Assembly (NCBI RefSeq): GCF_030161375.1
Contig: NZ_BSSQ01000002.1
Coordinates: 1 to 60,607, forward strand
Source: Paenibacillus glycanilyticus
GTDB taxonomy: Bacteria > Bacillota > Bacilli > Paenibacillales > Paenibacillaceae
Length of the DNA: 60,607 nt
Direction: 5' to 3'
Below the pieces are notes generated by a model. That model ran no database searches, had not been told where the DNA came from, and saw nothing but the letters and a program-made list of their open reading frames with translations. Both the position numbers and the translations under genes were made by a program. Positions 1 to 8,573 of the stretch are shown one piece after another. How positions within the stretch are numbered: the stretch's first letter is position 1; each line of letters begins with the position of its first letter.

Positions 1-202
1 ACCAGTTGTTCCGCCAGGAGCACCGCTGGGTAGCCAAGTACGGACGGGATAAGCGCTGAAAGCATCTAAGCGTGAAGCCCCCCTCAAGATGAGATTGCCC
101 AACAAGTAAGACCCCTTGAAGACGACGAGGTTGATAGGTTCGGGGTGGAAGCACAGCAATGTGTGGAGCTGACGAATACTAATCGGTCGAGGGCTTATCC
201 TA
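1..202 (+). rRNA. rrl: 23S ribosomal RNA, 3' end (partial)
   Basis: The first ~200 bases match the conserved 3' domain of bacterial 23S rRNA, including the terminal stretch around ACTAATCGGTCGAGGGCTTA. The 5' part lies outside the window, and the exact 3' end is estimated from the conserved end of Firmicute 23S. No 5S rRNA sequence follows before the first tRNA, which begins about 60 bases downstream. Confidence 0.95.
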
Positions 203-260
203 AAGTCTTAAAGAGTTACACTTTCGCATCCAGTTTTCAAGGCGCAAATCTTGAAGATAA

Positions 261-335
261 GGCCCGTTGGTCAAGGGGTTAAGACACCTCCCTTTCACGG
301 AGGTAACAGGGGTTCGAATCCCCTACGGGTCACCA
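261..335 (+). tRNA. tRNA-Glu (TTC)
   Basis: Cloverleaf with acceptor GGCCCGT/ACGGGTC, anticodon loop CTTTCAC giving anticodon TTC, T-loop GGTTCGAATCC, and encoded CCA at the 3' end. It is the first gene of the nine-tRNA cluster behind 23S. Confidence 0.95.
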
Positions 336-412
336 ATTTTACCCCAAAAAGTGAAGCAAAGCTTCGCAGGTTATTCCGATTACTTTTCGGGGACCCCGGG
401 GTTAATATATTT

Positions 413-488
413 GGAAGCTTAGCTCAGCTGGGAGAGCATCTGCCTTACAAGCAGAGGGTCGGGGGTTCGATCCCCTCAGCTTCCACCA
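413..488 (+). tRNA. tRNA-Val (TAC)
   Basis: Acceptor GGAAGCT pairs with AGCTTCC. The anticodon loop CTTACAA gives TAC. The T-arm has GGTTCGATCC and CCA is encoded. Confidence 0.95.
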
Positions 489-505
489 TATACGTTTTGT
501 AATGC

Positions 506-582
<77 letters not shown>

Positions 583-614
583 ATTTTTTTTCGGACAAGA
601 TCCGAAAGTAGCAT

Positions 615-691
615 GGAGCTGTGGTGTAGAGGCCTAACATGCCTGCCTGTCACGCAGGAGACCGCGGGTTCGAATCCCGTCAGCTCCGCCA
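615..691 (+). tRNA. tRNA-Asp (GTC)
   Basis: Acceptor GGAGCTG/CAGCTCC, anticodon stem CCTGC/GCAGG with loop CTGTCAC giving GTC, and encoded CCA. Confidence 0.95.
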
Positions 692-708
692 TTTTTTTAA
701 AATCAATA

Positions 709-785
<77 letters not shown>

Positions 786-806
786 TCTTTACAAAACAAT
801 ATGCAT

Positions 807-893
807 GCGGTCGTGGCGGAATTGGCAGACGCGCTAGATTCAGGTTCTAGTGGTGTAACAGCCGTGGAGGTTCGAGTCCTCTCGACCGCACCA
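807..893 (+). tRNA. tRNA-Leu (CAG)
   Basis: Class II tRNA with a long variable arm. Acceptor GCGGTCG/CGACCGC, anticodon stem CTAGA/TCTAG with loop TTCAGGT giving CAG, and encoded CCA. The leuA T-boxes later in the window display CUC, which would be read by a different Leu isoacceptor (GAG). Confidence 0.95.
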
Positions 894-896
894 TAT

Positions 897-971
897 GCGG
901 AAGTGGCTCAGCGGTAGAGCATCGCCTTGCCAAGGCGAGGGTCGCGGGTTCGATTCCCGTCTTCCGCTCCA
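897..971 (+). tRNA. tRNA-Gly (GCC)
   Basis: Acceptor GCGGAAG/CTTCCGC, anticodon stem TCGCC/GGCGA with loop TTGCCAA giving GCC, and encoded CCA. It starts only 3 bases after tRNA-Leu, so the two are processed from one transcript. Confidence 0.95.
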
Positions 972-982
972 TAATAGTTTTT

Positions 983-1059
983 GCGGCCTTAGCTCAGCTG
1001 GATAGAGCGTTTGACTACGAATCAAAAGGTCAGGAGTTCGAATCTCTTAGGCCGCGCCA
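983..1059 (+). tRNA. tRNA-Arg (ACG)
   Basis: Acceptor GCGGCCT/AGGCCGC, anticodon loop CTACGAA giving ACG (A34 expected to be edited to inosine), and encoded CCA. Confidence 0.95.
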
Positions 1060-1079
1060 TATTTTCCTAAATTGAATAA

Positions 1080-1156
1080 CGGGATGTAGCTCAGCTTGGT
1101 AGAGCACCTGGTTTGGGACCAGGGGGTCGCATGTTCAAATCGTGTCATCCCGACCA
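1080..1156 (+). tRNA. tRNA-Pro (TGG)
   Basis: Acceptor CGGGATG/CATCCCG, anticodon stem CCTGG/CCAGG with loop TTTGGGA giving TGG, and encoded CCA. It is the last tRNA of the cluster. Confidence 0.95.
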
Positions 1157-1170
1157 TTTCAATTGTTAGA

Positions 1171-1210
1171 AGTCAGCAGACGTATTTGATACGTATGGCG
1201 GGCTTTTTTT
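1171..1210 (+). terminator. Probable terminator of the rRNA-tRNA operon
   Basis: An imperfect hairpin around CGTAT-TTG-ATACG with flanking partial pairing is followed by a run of seven T. The stem is not perfect, but the T-run and position after the last tRNA fit an intrinsic terminator. Confidence 0.5.
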
Positions 1211-1255
1211 AGTTTATGGACTATTTGGGATAACATACAGATGAGGTGAACAAGA

Positions 1256-2245
1256 ATGCTCCGAATTGGTATTATTGGTTCTAACTTTATTACAGAAACG
1301 TTTATGGATGCGGCACGACAGGTTGATCAGGTTGAGGTAACTGCTATTTACTCCCGTACGGAGGAGCGAGCTAAGGCTTATGCAGCTGCGCAAGGTATCC
1401 CGAATACGTTTACGGATATTGAGACGATGGCGCAAAGCGATCTGTTTGATGCGATTTATATAGCAAGTCCAAACTCTCTGCATGCTAACTATGCCATTAC
1501 TTTCATGAACCATGGCAAGCATGTATTGTGCGAGAAACCTCTCGCTTCAAACGTTGCGGAAATTCAAGCTATGATTAAAGCCGCGCAAGAAAATAAGGTG
1601 CTTCTTATGGAAGCAATGAAGTCCACGGTTATGCCGAATTTTGAAGCGGTTCGCGATAATTTGCACAAGATCGGCAAGGTGCGGACCTATTTTGCATCGT
1701 TCTGTCAGTACTCCTCCCGATATGATAAGTACAAAGAAGGCGAAGTGCTTAATGCTTTCCTACCGGAACTGTCTAACGGTTCCCTTATGGATATCGGAAC
1801 TTATTGCATCTATCCGCTTGTTGTGCTGTTTGGCAGGCCGGATAGCGTCAAGGCAAGTGCGGTTATGCTGGAATCCGGTGTAGACGGCAAAGGAAGCCTG
1901 GTGCTCAATTATGGGGATATGGAAGCGGTTCTGCTTCATTCTAAGATCTCGAACTCCAGCATGCCTGCTGAGATTCAAGGCGAGGAAGGCAATATGATTA
2001 TCGAGAGAATCAGTCAGCCTGCCAGCGTTAGAATCCAATACCGCGACGGACGCGCTGAAGAAAATGTAAGCAGACCGCAAGCAAATAATTCGATGGTCTA
2101 TGAAATTCGGGCTTTTGCCGAATTGGTGCAACGGGGAGAACTGGAATCTCCGGTTAACTCGTACGCGAATTCATTGGCTGTTATGGAGATTATGGACGAG
2201 GCACGCCGCCAAATCGGGCTCGTATATCCTGCTGACTCGAAGTAA
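1256..2245 (+). CDS. Gfo/Idh/MocA-family oxidoreductase
   Basis: This 329-aa protein has the two-domain architecture of NAD(P)-dependent sugar or inositol dehydrogenase-like enzymes. The N-terminal Rossmann fold starts with GIIGSNFIT, slightly degenerate at the third Gly of the GxGxxG loop. The family motif EKPLA is at about residues 93-97, followed by the C-terminal alpha/beta substrate domain. It is probably cytoplasmic and the substrate cannot be read from sequence. Start ATG follows GAGGTGA with good spacing. It stands alone between the tRNA cluster and the convergent SEC-C gene. Confidence 0.88.
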   Translation: MLRIGIIGSNFITETFMDAARQVDQVEVTAIYSRTEERAKAYAAAQGIPNTFTDIETMAQSDLFDAIYIASPNSLHANYAITFMNHGKHVLCEKPLASNVAEIQAMIKAAQENKVLLMEAMKSTVMPNFEAVRDNLHKIGKVRTYFASFCQYSSRYDKYKEGEVLNAFLPELSNGSLMDIGTYCIYPLVVLFGRPDSVKASAVMLESGVDGKGSLVLNYGDMEAVLLHSKISNSSMPAEIQGEEGNMIIERISQPASVRIQYRDGRAEENVSRPQANNSMVYEIRAFAELVQRGELESPVNSYANSLAVMEIMDEARRQIGLVYPADSK

Positions 2246-2252
2246 ACCGATA

Positions 2253-2297
2253 AAAAAAGCAGGCTGTTTCCGAAAGCGATGTCCGGATACAGCCTGT
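2253..2297 (-). terminator. Intrinsic terminator of the SEC-C gene
   Basis: An inverted repeat (AGGCTGT...ACAGCCT, with inner pairing) is followed, on the minus strand, by a run of seven T. It lies directly after the minus-strand stop and faces the oxidoreductase gene, so it may also slow transcription from that side. Confidence 0.75.
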
Positions 2298-2301
2298 CCT
2301 A

Positions 2302-2799
2302 TTATTGAGCAACCAATTCTGGGGTTTGCTCGTTTTGCTCGAGCTGCTGCATAAGGAATGCAGAAAGCTCTTGATAACGCTTTGTGATCGTCGATGCGGA
2401 TACTTCGTATTTTTCGGCAAGATCATTTTTGCTCTTACCGGATTCGGTAACTTCACACACCATAAATTCAAGCGCGGCACAAAATGCGCCCGATTTACGA
2501 TAAGTTGGTTTCGTCATATTCGTGAAATCATGCCAGATCATAATCGCCATTGCGATATGGTTCGGCTTATAATCCTGTTTCATGGAAGCAATAAGTTCAT
2601 GCGCGAGTTCTGCATATTGCGGATTAGCCCACGTGGATTCGTGGTCAACCAAGTGAACCAGTTCTGCTTCATTAAAATGACGAATAGCATTCGATGCTTT
2701 GCTTGTTCTAGCCGATTGTTCGTCCTTCGACATGCAGCACTTTTTATATTTCAAGCCGCTGCCGCAGTGACATTGTTCATTACTACCTAGTTTAGACAT
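2302..2799 (-). CDS. SEC-C metal-binding motif protein
   Basis: This 165-aa protein begins with MSKLGSNEQCHCGSGLKYKKCC, broken here as C-x-C-x(8)-C-C, the Zn-binding SEC-C motif seen at the C-terminus of SecA and in many small proteins. The C-terminal third (about 115-145, around KNDLAEKYEVSASTITK) looks like a helix-turn-helix, so a nucleic-acid role is possible. The longer frame upstream is not used: ATG at 2799 has AAGGAG placed 8 bases before it. Function is unknown. Confidence 0.8.
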   Translation of the reverse strand: MSKLGSNEQCHCGSGLKYKKCCMSKDEQSARTSKASNAIRHFNEAELVHLVDHESTWANPQYAELAHELIASMKQDYKPNHIAMAIMIWHDFTNMTKPTYRKSGAFCAALEFMVCEVTESGKSKNDLAEKYEVSASTITKRYQELSAFLMQQLEQNEQTPELVAQ

Positions 2800-2888
2800 A
2801 TGAGCTCCTTCGTGCGAAAATCTTTTATGCAAGAGTACATTCCTATATAATAACATAAAAAGAGGGTTGAAAGTACGAAAAACCTTCC

Positions 2889-2917
2889 TTTTCCAATCTT
2901 TTCGTCTAGGGTATAAT
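2889..2917 (+). promoter_or_regulatory. Candidate SigA promoter of the aminopeptidase gene
   Basis: A perfect -10 TATAAT (2912-2917) lies 17 bases after a poor -35 (TTTTCC). It sits about 70 bases upstream of the aminopeptidase start, in the divergent gap with the SEC-C gene. Confidence 0.45.
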
Positions 2918-2984
2918 TTTTCATACACCTGAGGCAGGTAGCAAACAATAAGTCTTATACATATTAGAAAGGTGTGAATGAGCA

Positions 2985-4223
2985 ATGACAAACGTTGCAT
3001 TCCAGAACCAATTAACCAAATACGCGGAACTGATCATCAGAGTAGGCGTTAACGTACAGGAGAACCAAGAGGTATTTATTACGGGGGCTGTCGATCAAGC
3101 AGAACTCGTACGTCTTGTTGCCGAGCAGGCTTATTTGGCCGGAGCAAGCAATGTACACGTAGATTGGACGGATGACAGATTGTCCCGTTTGAAATACGAA
3201 AAAGCAGCCGACGAAATCTTTACGCAGTATCCGGAGTGGGAAACCGCAAAACGGAATTCTTTTGTAGAGCGTAATGCCGTGTTTATCTCGATCGTTTCCT
3301 CTAGTCCGGATCTGCTCTCCGGCATTGATTCGCAGCGCATTGCGAACTTCCAAAAGGCAGCAGGCCAAGGTCTGCAAGCATTCCGCAGAGCGACGCAATC
3401 GGATAAAGTGAGCTGGACCGTTGTAGCCGCTGCAGGCAAAGCGTGGGCTGGGAAAGTATTCCCGAACGTAAGCGAAGAAGAAGCGGTCAACCAGCTGTGG
3501 GATGCGATCTTCAAGGCGGTAAGACTTCATTCGGAGGATCCGGTCAAAGATTGGGCCGATCACAATACAACGCTGCATTCGAAAGCTGAGATTCTGAACC
3601 AGCACCGTTTTGTAAAGCTGCATTATACGGCTCCGGGAACGGATCTGACAGTTGGACTAGCCGAGAAACATATTTGGGTAGCGGCGGGCAGCGAGAATCA
3701 GAACCATGTTTCCTTTATGGCGAATATGCCAACAGAGGAAGTATTCACGGTACCGCAAAAGACTGGAGTAAGCGGCTATGTCTCCAGCACAAAGCCTCTT
3801 AGCTATGGCGGCAACATTATTGATAACTTCAAGCTAACGTTTGAAGAAGGCCGAATTGTGAAGGTTGAAGCGGAGCAAGGCCAAGAGACTCTTCAGAAGC
3901 TTGTCGATACGGATGAAGGATCGCATTACTTGGGCGAGGTTGCCCTTGTACCGCATGAATCGCCGATTTCGCAATCGAACATTTTGTTCTACAATACGCT
4001 CTTTGACGAGAATGCTTCGAACCACTTTGCGATTGGTAGCGGTTATGCATTTAATGTCGAAGGCGGCAAACAAATGTCTCCTGAGGAGCTTGCTAGTAAC
4101 GGCGTAAACGCAAGTATTACGCATGTTGATTTTATGATTGGTTCTGCGGAAATGGATATCGACGGGGTTAAGGCCGATGGTTCGGTAGTGCCGATCTTCC
4201 GCAAAGGAAACTGGGCATTTTAA
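2985..4223 (+). CDS. ampS: M29-family aminopeptidase (AmpS type)
   Basis: This 412-aa protein, the usual length for family M29, resembles AmpS/PepS/thermophilic aminopeptidase T. The metal-binding C-terminal region is intact: EVALVPHESPISQS and FYNTLFDENASNHFAIGSGY contain the family's conserved Glu, His and Asp residues, and a late HVDFMIGS block supplies further ligands. It hydrolyses N-terminal amino acids from peptides in the cytoplasm using a dinuclear metal centre. Start ATG at 2985 follows AAAGGTG. The next gene begins 38 bases downstream and may be cotranscribed. Confidence 0.92.
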   Translation: MTNVAFQNQLTKYAELIIRVGVNVQENQEVFITGAVDQAELVRLVAEQAYLAGASNVHVDWTDDRLSRLKYEKAADEIFTQYPEWETAKRNSFVERNAVFISIVSSSPDLLSGIDSQRIANFQKAAGQGLQAFRRATQSDKVSWTVVAAAGKAWAGKVFPNVSEEEAVNQLWDAIFKAVRLHSEDPVKDWADHNTTLHSKAEILNQHRFVKLHYTAPGTDLTVGLAEKHIWVAAGSENQNHVSFMANMPTEEVFTVPQKTGVSGYVSSTKPLSYGGNIIDNFKLTFEEGRIVKVEAEQGQETLQKLVDTDEGSHYLGEVALVPHESPISQSNILFYNTLFDENASNHFAIGSGYAFNVEGGKQMSPEELASNGVNASITHVDFMIGSAEMDIDGVKADGSVVPIFRKGNWAF

Positions 4224-4261
4224 GAATAGAATGGGCCCGGATGTTAAGGGGATGAGAAGTT

Positions 4262-4540
4262 ATGGCAAAAAAGAAACGGCAAGCACCACCTTCTAATCAC
4301 AGATCTGCTAGCGCAAGCCCGCAGCAGGAGCAAGGAACAACGCTAAAAGATATGCTGAGCGCGGATGTTTTGCAAAAGCTTAAAGCGCAGTCTGACGAGA
4401 TGAAGGCCGCTGAGGAGCAGCGGAAGCTGAAGGTCAAGACAGAAGCCGATGAAGCCCGCAAGAAGGAACAGAAGCGACTGGAGAACGATATGGGCTACCT
4501 TCTGGAGAACAGCAAGCAGGATTGGCGGAAATATAAATAA
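4262..4540 (+). CDS. yqkE: YqkE-like small charged protein (DUF3886-type)
   Basis: A 92-aa, highly charged, alanine/lysine/glutamate-rich protein predicted to be mostly helical (about residues 25-80 could form a coiled coil). TLKDMLSADVLQKLK and the C-terminal SKQDWRKYK resemble Bacillus YqkE. Function is unknown. Start ATG follows GGGGATGAGAAGTT, and a strong terminator follows the stop. Confidence 0.75.
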   Translation: MAKKKRQAPPSNHRSASASPQQEQGTTLKDMLSADVLQKLKAQSDEMKAAEEQRKLKVKTEADEARKKEQKRLENDMGYLLENSKQDWRKYK

Positions 4541-4552
4541 CAATTTTTGAGA

Positions 4553-4592
4553 AGCCTCTGGGCTGCAGATGATGCAGTCCAGAGGCTTTTTT
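4553..4592 (+). terminator. Intrinsic terminator after yqkE-like gene
   Basis: The stem GCCTCTGG...CCAGAGGC has inner GCTGCA/TGCAGT pairing and is followed by six T. Confidence 0.9.
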
Positions 4593-4717
4593 CGTGCTGC
4601 GATAACACAATCGTGCTTGTCAACATATAACTATTAATAATAATATACAACTCCTTTCGCATAGGCATGGGTATAGAAGGACTGGATTTAGGCGATTGCT
4701 GATAAGAAAGGGCTGAA

Positions 4718-5341
4718 ATGTACATTGTACAGGTGACGATGATGAGAAAAAATCAATCGATGAAACGGCTCCTTCTACCAGAAGAGCTGAGGTTCCAGAA
4801 CGTGACGGAGAGCAGGCTGACGATTCAAGAGGTGTACGACCGCATTTTGAATTTTATGGCGAGTGATCCAAGGGCGGCATATCATTTTGTCATTGGAACA
4901 GACAGCCAAGGGTTTAATGGATATACGAAATTCGTGACGGGGATTATTATCCGGCGGATGGGAAAAGGCGCTTGGGCTTGTTACAGGCAGGTCGTTGTCC
5001 CGCGCGAACTGACATCGCTGAAGGAAAAGCTGACGATGGAGACTGCCCTGTCTCAGGAGGTAGCTTATTACTTCGTGGAAGGCGCGATCCAGCGGATGGA
5101 GGAGCTGTTGCTTCCTTTTGTATACCAGGGAGCATCGCTTGATTTGTTTATCGATATTGATGCAGGTACAGAGCCAACGATTAATAAGACCTCGCTGTAC
5201 GTGGAAGAAATGATCGACCGGGTAAAAGGGATGGGGACATATGCGGCAAGGGTGAAGCCTGATTCCTACGCGGCATCGGCTTATGCGAACCGGCACACGA
5301 AGAAACCTGTCCGATTTAAAAAGCGCCAAGAGCTTGTTTGA
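4718..5341 (+). CDS. YkuK-family (DUF458) RNase H-like fold protein
   Basis: A 207-aa protein of the DUF458/YkuK family. It has the family's FVIGTDSQ near residues 65-72 and the acidic LFIDIDAGTEPTINKT segment near 145-160. These acidic positions suggest an RNase H-like nuclease fold, but no activity is established. Two starts are plausible. ATG at 4718 is preceded by AAAGGG, and ATG at 4742 by AGGTG. It is followed by its own terminator. Confidence 0.78.
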   Translation: MYIVQVTMMRKNQSMKRLLLPEELRFQNVTESRLTIQEVYDRILNFMASDPRAAYHFVIGTDSQGFNGYTKFVTGIIIRRMGKGAWACYRQVVVPRELTSLKEKLTMETALSQEVAYYFVEGAIQRMEELLLPFVYQGASLDLFIDIDAGTEPTINKTSLYVEEMIDRVKGMGTYAARVKPDSYAASAYANRHTKKPVRFKKRQELV

Positions 5342-5367
5342 GAAATGGGTTTCAATTTAAGAGGAGA

Positions 5368-5396
5368 ACCGCAGCTAAGGTGGCTGCGGTTTTTTG
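5368..5396 (+). terminator. Intrinsic terminator after YkuK-like gene
   Basis: ACCGCAGC-loop-GCTGCGGT is followed by six T. Confidence 0.9.
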
Positions 5397-5459
5397 CTGT
5401 TGGAAGGTTTTTTTCCTATTCCCGTAGAATTCATACGTATAGGGGAAGGAAGGGATGTT

Positions 5460-6194
5460 ATGGGAAAGGAAAGAACGCTTGTAATCAGCGATATTCATGG
5501 CTGTTATGACGCATTTAACCGGCTGCTGGAGCGGATCAATTACGAGCCGGCAAGCGATCAGCTGATCTTGCTTGGAGATTTCGTTAGCAAAGGGCCAGAC
5601 AGCAGACGGGTAGTAGAACAAGCCGCTAGCCTGGTACGCGAGCATGGAGCAGTTGCTATACAGGGCAACCACGATGAGCGTTTCGTTGATATAATCCGTA
5701 ACAAAACGAGAGAGGCGAGGGAGAAGTTCTTCCGCCATGGCGGCCGTCAAACCGTGTACAGCTATCTACAGGGCAGTGACATGACGGGAAGCGAAGAAGA
5801 CTTGTTGACGCGGCTTAGAATGACGGTTCTTGAGCAGTACCCGCATCATGCGGAGTTTCTGGAGCAGCTCCCGTATTATTTCGAGGATCAGCGCTTTATT
5901 TACGTTCACGCAGGACTTAATCCTAAATATCCGAACTGGAAAGATCAGCCCAAACGGGATTTCCTATATATTAAAGACTCTTTCCATAAAGCGGATACGG
6001 TCGTTAGCAAAGTGGTCGTATTTGGCCATACGAAAACCGTTGATCTGCACGGTAGAGCAGATGTATGGTACGGTAAAGGGAAGATTGGGATCGACGGAGG
6101 CTGTGCGAGCGGACTGCAGCTGAATGCGCTTGAGATCATCGGCGGCGAACAAGTTCGTGCCATTTCGGTACCGGCGAGACGAGCAGCGATGTAA
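5460..6194 (+). CDS. Calcineurin-like Ser/Thr-type metallophosphoesterase
   Basis: This 244-aa protein has the metallophosphatase motifs in order: ISDIHGC (about 11-17), LLGDFVSKGP (38-47), GNHDE (71-75) and FGHTKT (near 185), all metal ligands. It resembles bacterial PPP-family phosphatases and diadenosine tetraphosphatase-like enzymes. The substrate could be phosphoprotein or ApppA/AppppA. The start chosen is ATG 5460, behind GGAAGGAAGGGA; the longer frame upstream runs through the previous terminator. Confidence 0.87.
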   Translation: MGKERTLVISDIHGCYDAFNRLLERINYEPASDQLILLGDFVSKGPDSRRVVEQAASLVREHGAVAIQGNHDERFVDIIRNKTREAREKFFRHGGRQTVYSYLQGSDMTGSEEDLLTRLRMTVLEQYPHHAEFLEQLPYYFEDQRFIYVHAGLNPKYPNWKDQPKRDFLYIKDSFHKADTVVSKVVVFGHTKTVDLHGRADVWYGKGKIGIDGGCASGLQLNALEIIGGEQVRAISVPARRAAM

Positions 6195-6204
6195 GGCGGT
6201 TGAG

Positions 6205-6228
6205 GAGCGGATTGTCCGCTCTTTTTTA
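6205..6228 (+). terminator. Intrinsic terminator after phosphoesterase
   Basis: GAGCGG-ATTGT-CCGCTC is followed by six T. Confidence 0.85.
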
Positions 6229-6333
6229 TTTGGAAGAAAATTCTTTGCATGAGTAAGAATATTGCAGGATTCAATCGAATGATGTCGAACCTATGAGTAT
6301 TCAGAACTATTTTCCAGTATTTGAGGTGTGCAG

Positions 6334-8214
6334 ATGAAGGCCATACTGAGGTCTATCTTATTTATTTTGGTAATTATAGCCATCTTTACTTCATTTCGCC
6401 CGACAATTATATTCGCGAATACAGAAGAGGGTAAACAAGAGATTCGAATCACGGAGTGGCAAATTCATCCGGGCAAGGATGAGGATAGTACAACCCCGCC
6501 GGCTGAAGGTTGGATTACGGTGAAGGAAAATGAAGCGGACACGGCTATTCCGAAAGGGACAAGCTCGTTGTGGGTAAAGATTGAGCTTCCCGCTATTTCT
6601 CTTTCACATGCTGGGTTATTAATTGATAAGGCGTATGCACAGGATGTTTATGCTTATATAGATGGAAATAAAGTCTATGAGTCAGTAAGGGATTACAATT
6701 ATAGTATTAATCGCTTTGTTCTGCCGCTAGATGCTTCAAATCAAGATCATACAGTGTATATACATCTCAATCATAATCAGGAAAAATTGAGTTTAAGTGG
6801 AGTGATACTAGGGGATTTCACCACGTTGTACAGGTCGATGCTGGTAGGCGATCTGGATGAAATAATTTTGGGAACCTCTTTTGTTTTTATTGCTGTACTT
6901 ATGTTTATATGTATGATTTTCTTGAAAAAGGTTCATGTAACCGGTTGGAAATCGCTTAGTTTAATCATACTTTCTATTGGTGGCTTGCTCATTTTTTATT
7001 CCCCTTTCTTATACATTGTTAGTGGAAAGTATGGTTTGATTTATGCAACATCTTTTGATTTGCTCTCGAATTTATTCCTTCCGGCTTTATTCTTTTTCTT
7101 AGAAACATTTTTTGGAAAAGGAAAATATTCTGTTATTAAGATTTTTAAGTACTATGCCTTATGTGCCGTAATTCTTTCTACAATAGGTTTATTCTTAAAT
7201 ATTCTTACGAACAATTCATTCTATTCTGCTTATTATTTGATTTCAACAATGTTGTTTGCTTTTGGCGTTGTTTGCGGAAGTTTAATTGTGGTTGGGATCT
7301 TAGTTGTACACAGTTTTAAGAAACAGAATGATGCCATTATCCTTTCGTCAGGGCTTGGTCTCTTTATTATTTTTACAGCCGCAGATATGATTCAATATTA
7401 TGTGCAATCCAAAACTTATGAATTTACATACTGGAAATGGGGCATCGTTTGCTTCGTATTTTCACTAGTTGTAATTTTGGGAAGGCAAATTGTAATTAGC
7501 TTTGAGAAGGTTATAACTTATTCCAGGCAGCTTGAAATTTATAATAATGAGCTTCAGCGCTCAGAAAAGATGGATATGATTAGTCAATTAGCTGCCTCCG
7601 TTGCTCATGAGGTTCGCAATCCACTGCAGGTTACGCGGGGGTTTTTACAGCTTCTTGAAGAGAAAAGCGCCAGTAATAAAGAAAAAAATTATATGTTGCT
7701 CGCCATTAATGAGTTGGATCGTGCTTCTGAGATTATTACGGACTTCTTAACCTTTGCGAAACCACAGTTGGAGCATGTTACTATATTAAATATTGCACAA
7801 GAATTCAAACACATAGGTAGTATTCTTATTCCGCTGGCTAACTTACAAGGTGGTCAGATTAAATTGGATGTTCCAGAATCCTTGCAAATTCAGGGGAATT
7901 CATCGAAGTTTAAGCAAGCTTTTATTAACATGATAAAAAATAGTATTGAAGCCCTTAACGGAGACGGGGTAATAGAAATAAGAGGCTACAAGGAAGATAA
8001 TCGAGTTAATATTTGTATTAAGGATAATGGTGAAGGAATGACTGAGAGCGAGTTAGCCAAACTGGGCGAACCATACTATTCTAATAAGACCAAAGGTACG
8101 GGGCTTGGTCTTATGGTTACTTTCAGCATCATTGAAGTCATGCAAGGGGATATTGTGTTTAACAGCAGCAAGGGGATAGGAACAGAGGTTACTATTAGCT
8201 TTCCTGCTATTTAG
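6334..8214 (+). CDS. Membrane sensor histidine kinase (7TMR-DISM type)
   Basis: A 626-aa sensor kinase. Residues 1-28 form a signal peptide with a likely cleavage after FA. An extracytoplasmic beta-rich domain (about 30-165) resembles 7TMR-DISM extracellular domains. Seven hydrophobic segments follow (about 175-390), then HisKA with phospho-acceptor H425 in VAHEVRNPLQ and a HATPase domain with DNGEGM and GTGLGL. The output half resembles Bacillales sporulation kinases. No response regulator gene is adjacent. ATG 6334 is preferred over GTG 6328 because GAGGTG lies just ahead. The gene is visibly A+T-richer than its neighbours. It faces the NHLP-peptide operon across a shared terminator. Confidence 0.87.
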   Translation: MKAILRSILFILVIIAIFTSFRPTIIFANTEEGKQEIRITEWQIHPGKDEDSTTPPAEGWITVKENEADTAIPKGTSSLWVKIELPAISLSHAGLLIDKAYAQDVYAYIDGNKVYESVRDYNYSINRFVLPLDASNQDHTVYIHLNHNQEKLSLSGVILGDFTTLYRSMLVGDLDEIILGTSFVFIAVLMFICMIFLKKVHVTGWKSLSLIILSIGGLLIFYSPFLYIVSGKYGLIYATSFDLLSNLFLPALFFFLETFFGKGKYSVIKIFKYYALCAVILSTIGLFLNILTNNSFYSAYYLISTMLFAFGVVCGSLIVVGILVVHSFKKQNDAIILSSGLGLFIIFTAADMIQYYVQSKTYEFTYWKWGIVCFVFSLVVILGRQIVISFEKVITYSRQLEIYNNELQRSEKMDMISQLAASVAHEVRNPLQVTRGFLQLLEEKSASNKEKNYMLLAINELDRASEIITDFLTFAKPQLEHVTILNIAQEFKHIGSILIPLANLQGGQIKLDVPESLQIQGNSSKFKQAFINMIKNSIEALNGDGVIEIRGYKEDNRVNICIKDNGEGMTESELAKLGEPYYSNKTKGTGLGLMVTFSIIEVMQGDIVFNSSKGIGTEVTISFPAI

Positions 8215-8220
8215 TTCAAA

Positions 8221-8247
8221 AAAACCACTCCAATTTGGAGTGGTTTT
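8221..8247. terminator. Bidirectional terminator between kinase and NHLP peptide gene
   Basis: AAAACCACTCC-AATTT-GGAGTGGTTTT is a perfect inverted repeat with an A-run before and a T-run after. It can end the kinase transcript on the plus strand and the peptide operon on the minus strand. Confidence 0.9.
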
Positions 8248-8262
8248 TATTCATTTAATAGA

Positions 8263-8499
8263 CTACCAAGTAGGGAACTCGACTGCAGAAGAAGTTTTCA
8301 ATGTGGAGGGTTTAGGCGGGATGACCAGGTAGGCGTGGTCTGGTGTCTCTTCCACTGCAGTAACCTCGATGTTATCTGGGATCTCTACGCCAAATGCGTC
8401 TTTAATTGCCGCTTTAGGATCTTGGAGCAATTGCTGTTTGAATGCATCATCTTCCCAAGCTTTCTGAATAATTTGATCCCGAGTAATTAGATTCGACAA
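8263..8499 (-). CDS. NHLP-leader (nitrile hydratase-like) RiPP precursor peptide
   Basis: A 78-aa peptide with the hallmark nitrile hydratase alpha-subunit-like leader (NHLP). DQIIQKAWEDDAFKQQLL, DPKAAIKDAFGVEIP and VEETPDHAYLVIPPKP are typical of precursors of ribosomally made, modified peptides. The residues after PPKP (STLKTSSAVEFPTW) would be the core and end in Trp. No Cys is present, so lanthionine or thiazole chemistry on Cys is excluded. TTG 8499 is the likely start: GGAGGGG lies 5 bases before it and the family's N-terminus begins right there; the ATG further upstream has no ribosome site. It follows the isoprenoid-synthase-like gene, and a bidirectional terminator follows it. Confidence 0.88.
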   Translation of the reverse strand: MSNLITRDQIIQKAWEDDAFKQQLLQDPKAAIKDAFGVEIPDNIEVTAVEETPDHAYLVIPPKPSTLKTSSAVEFPTW

Positions 8500-8544
8500 A
8501 ATAACCCCTCCAAATATGCTAAATGATACCACTTGAGTACTATG

Positions 8545-8550
8545 AGTATA
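8545..8550 (-). promoter_or_regulatory. Candidate promoter for the NHLP peptide gene
   Basis: Read on the minus strand, this is TATACT preceded by TG one base upstream (an extended -10 element). A transcript starting just after it would have a ~35-base leader before the peptide start. No good -35 is present. It would allow the peptide to be made in excess over the enzyme. Confidence 0.4.
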
Positions 8551-8573
8551 GCATAAATGTTGGATATATTATA

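Noticed and set aside
251..502. An 83-codon frame over tRNA-Glu and tRNA-Val
   Set aside because: It lies on structural RNA genes.
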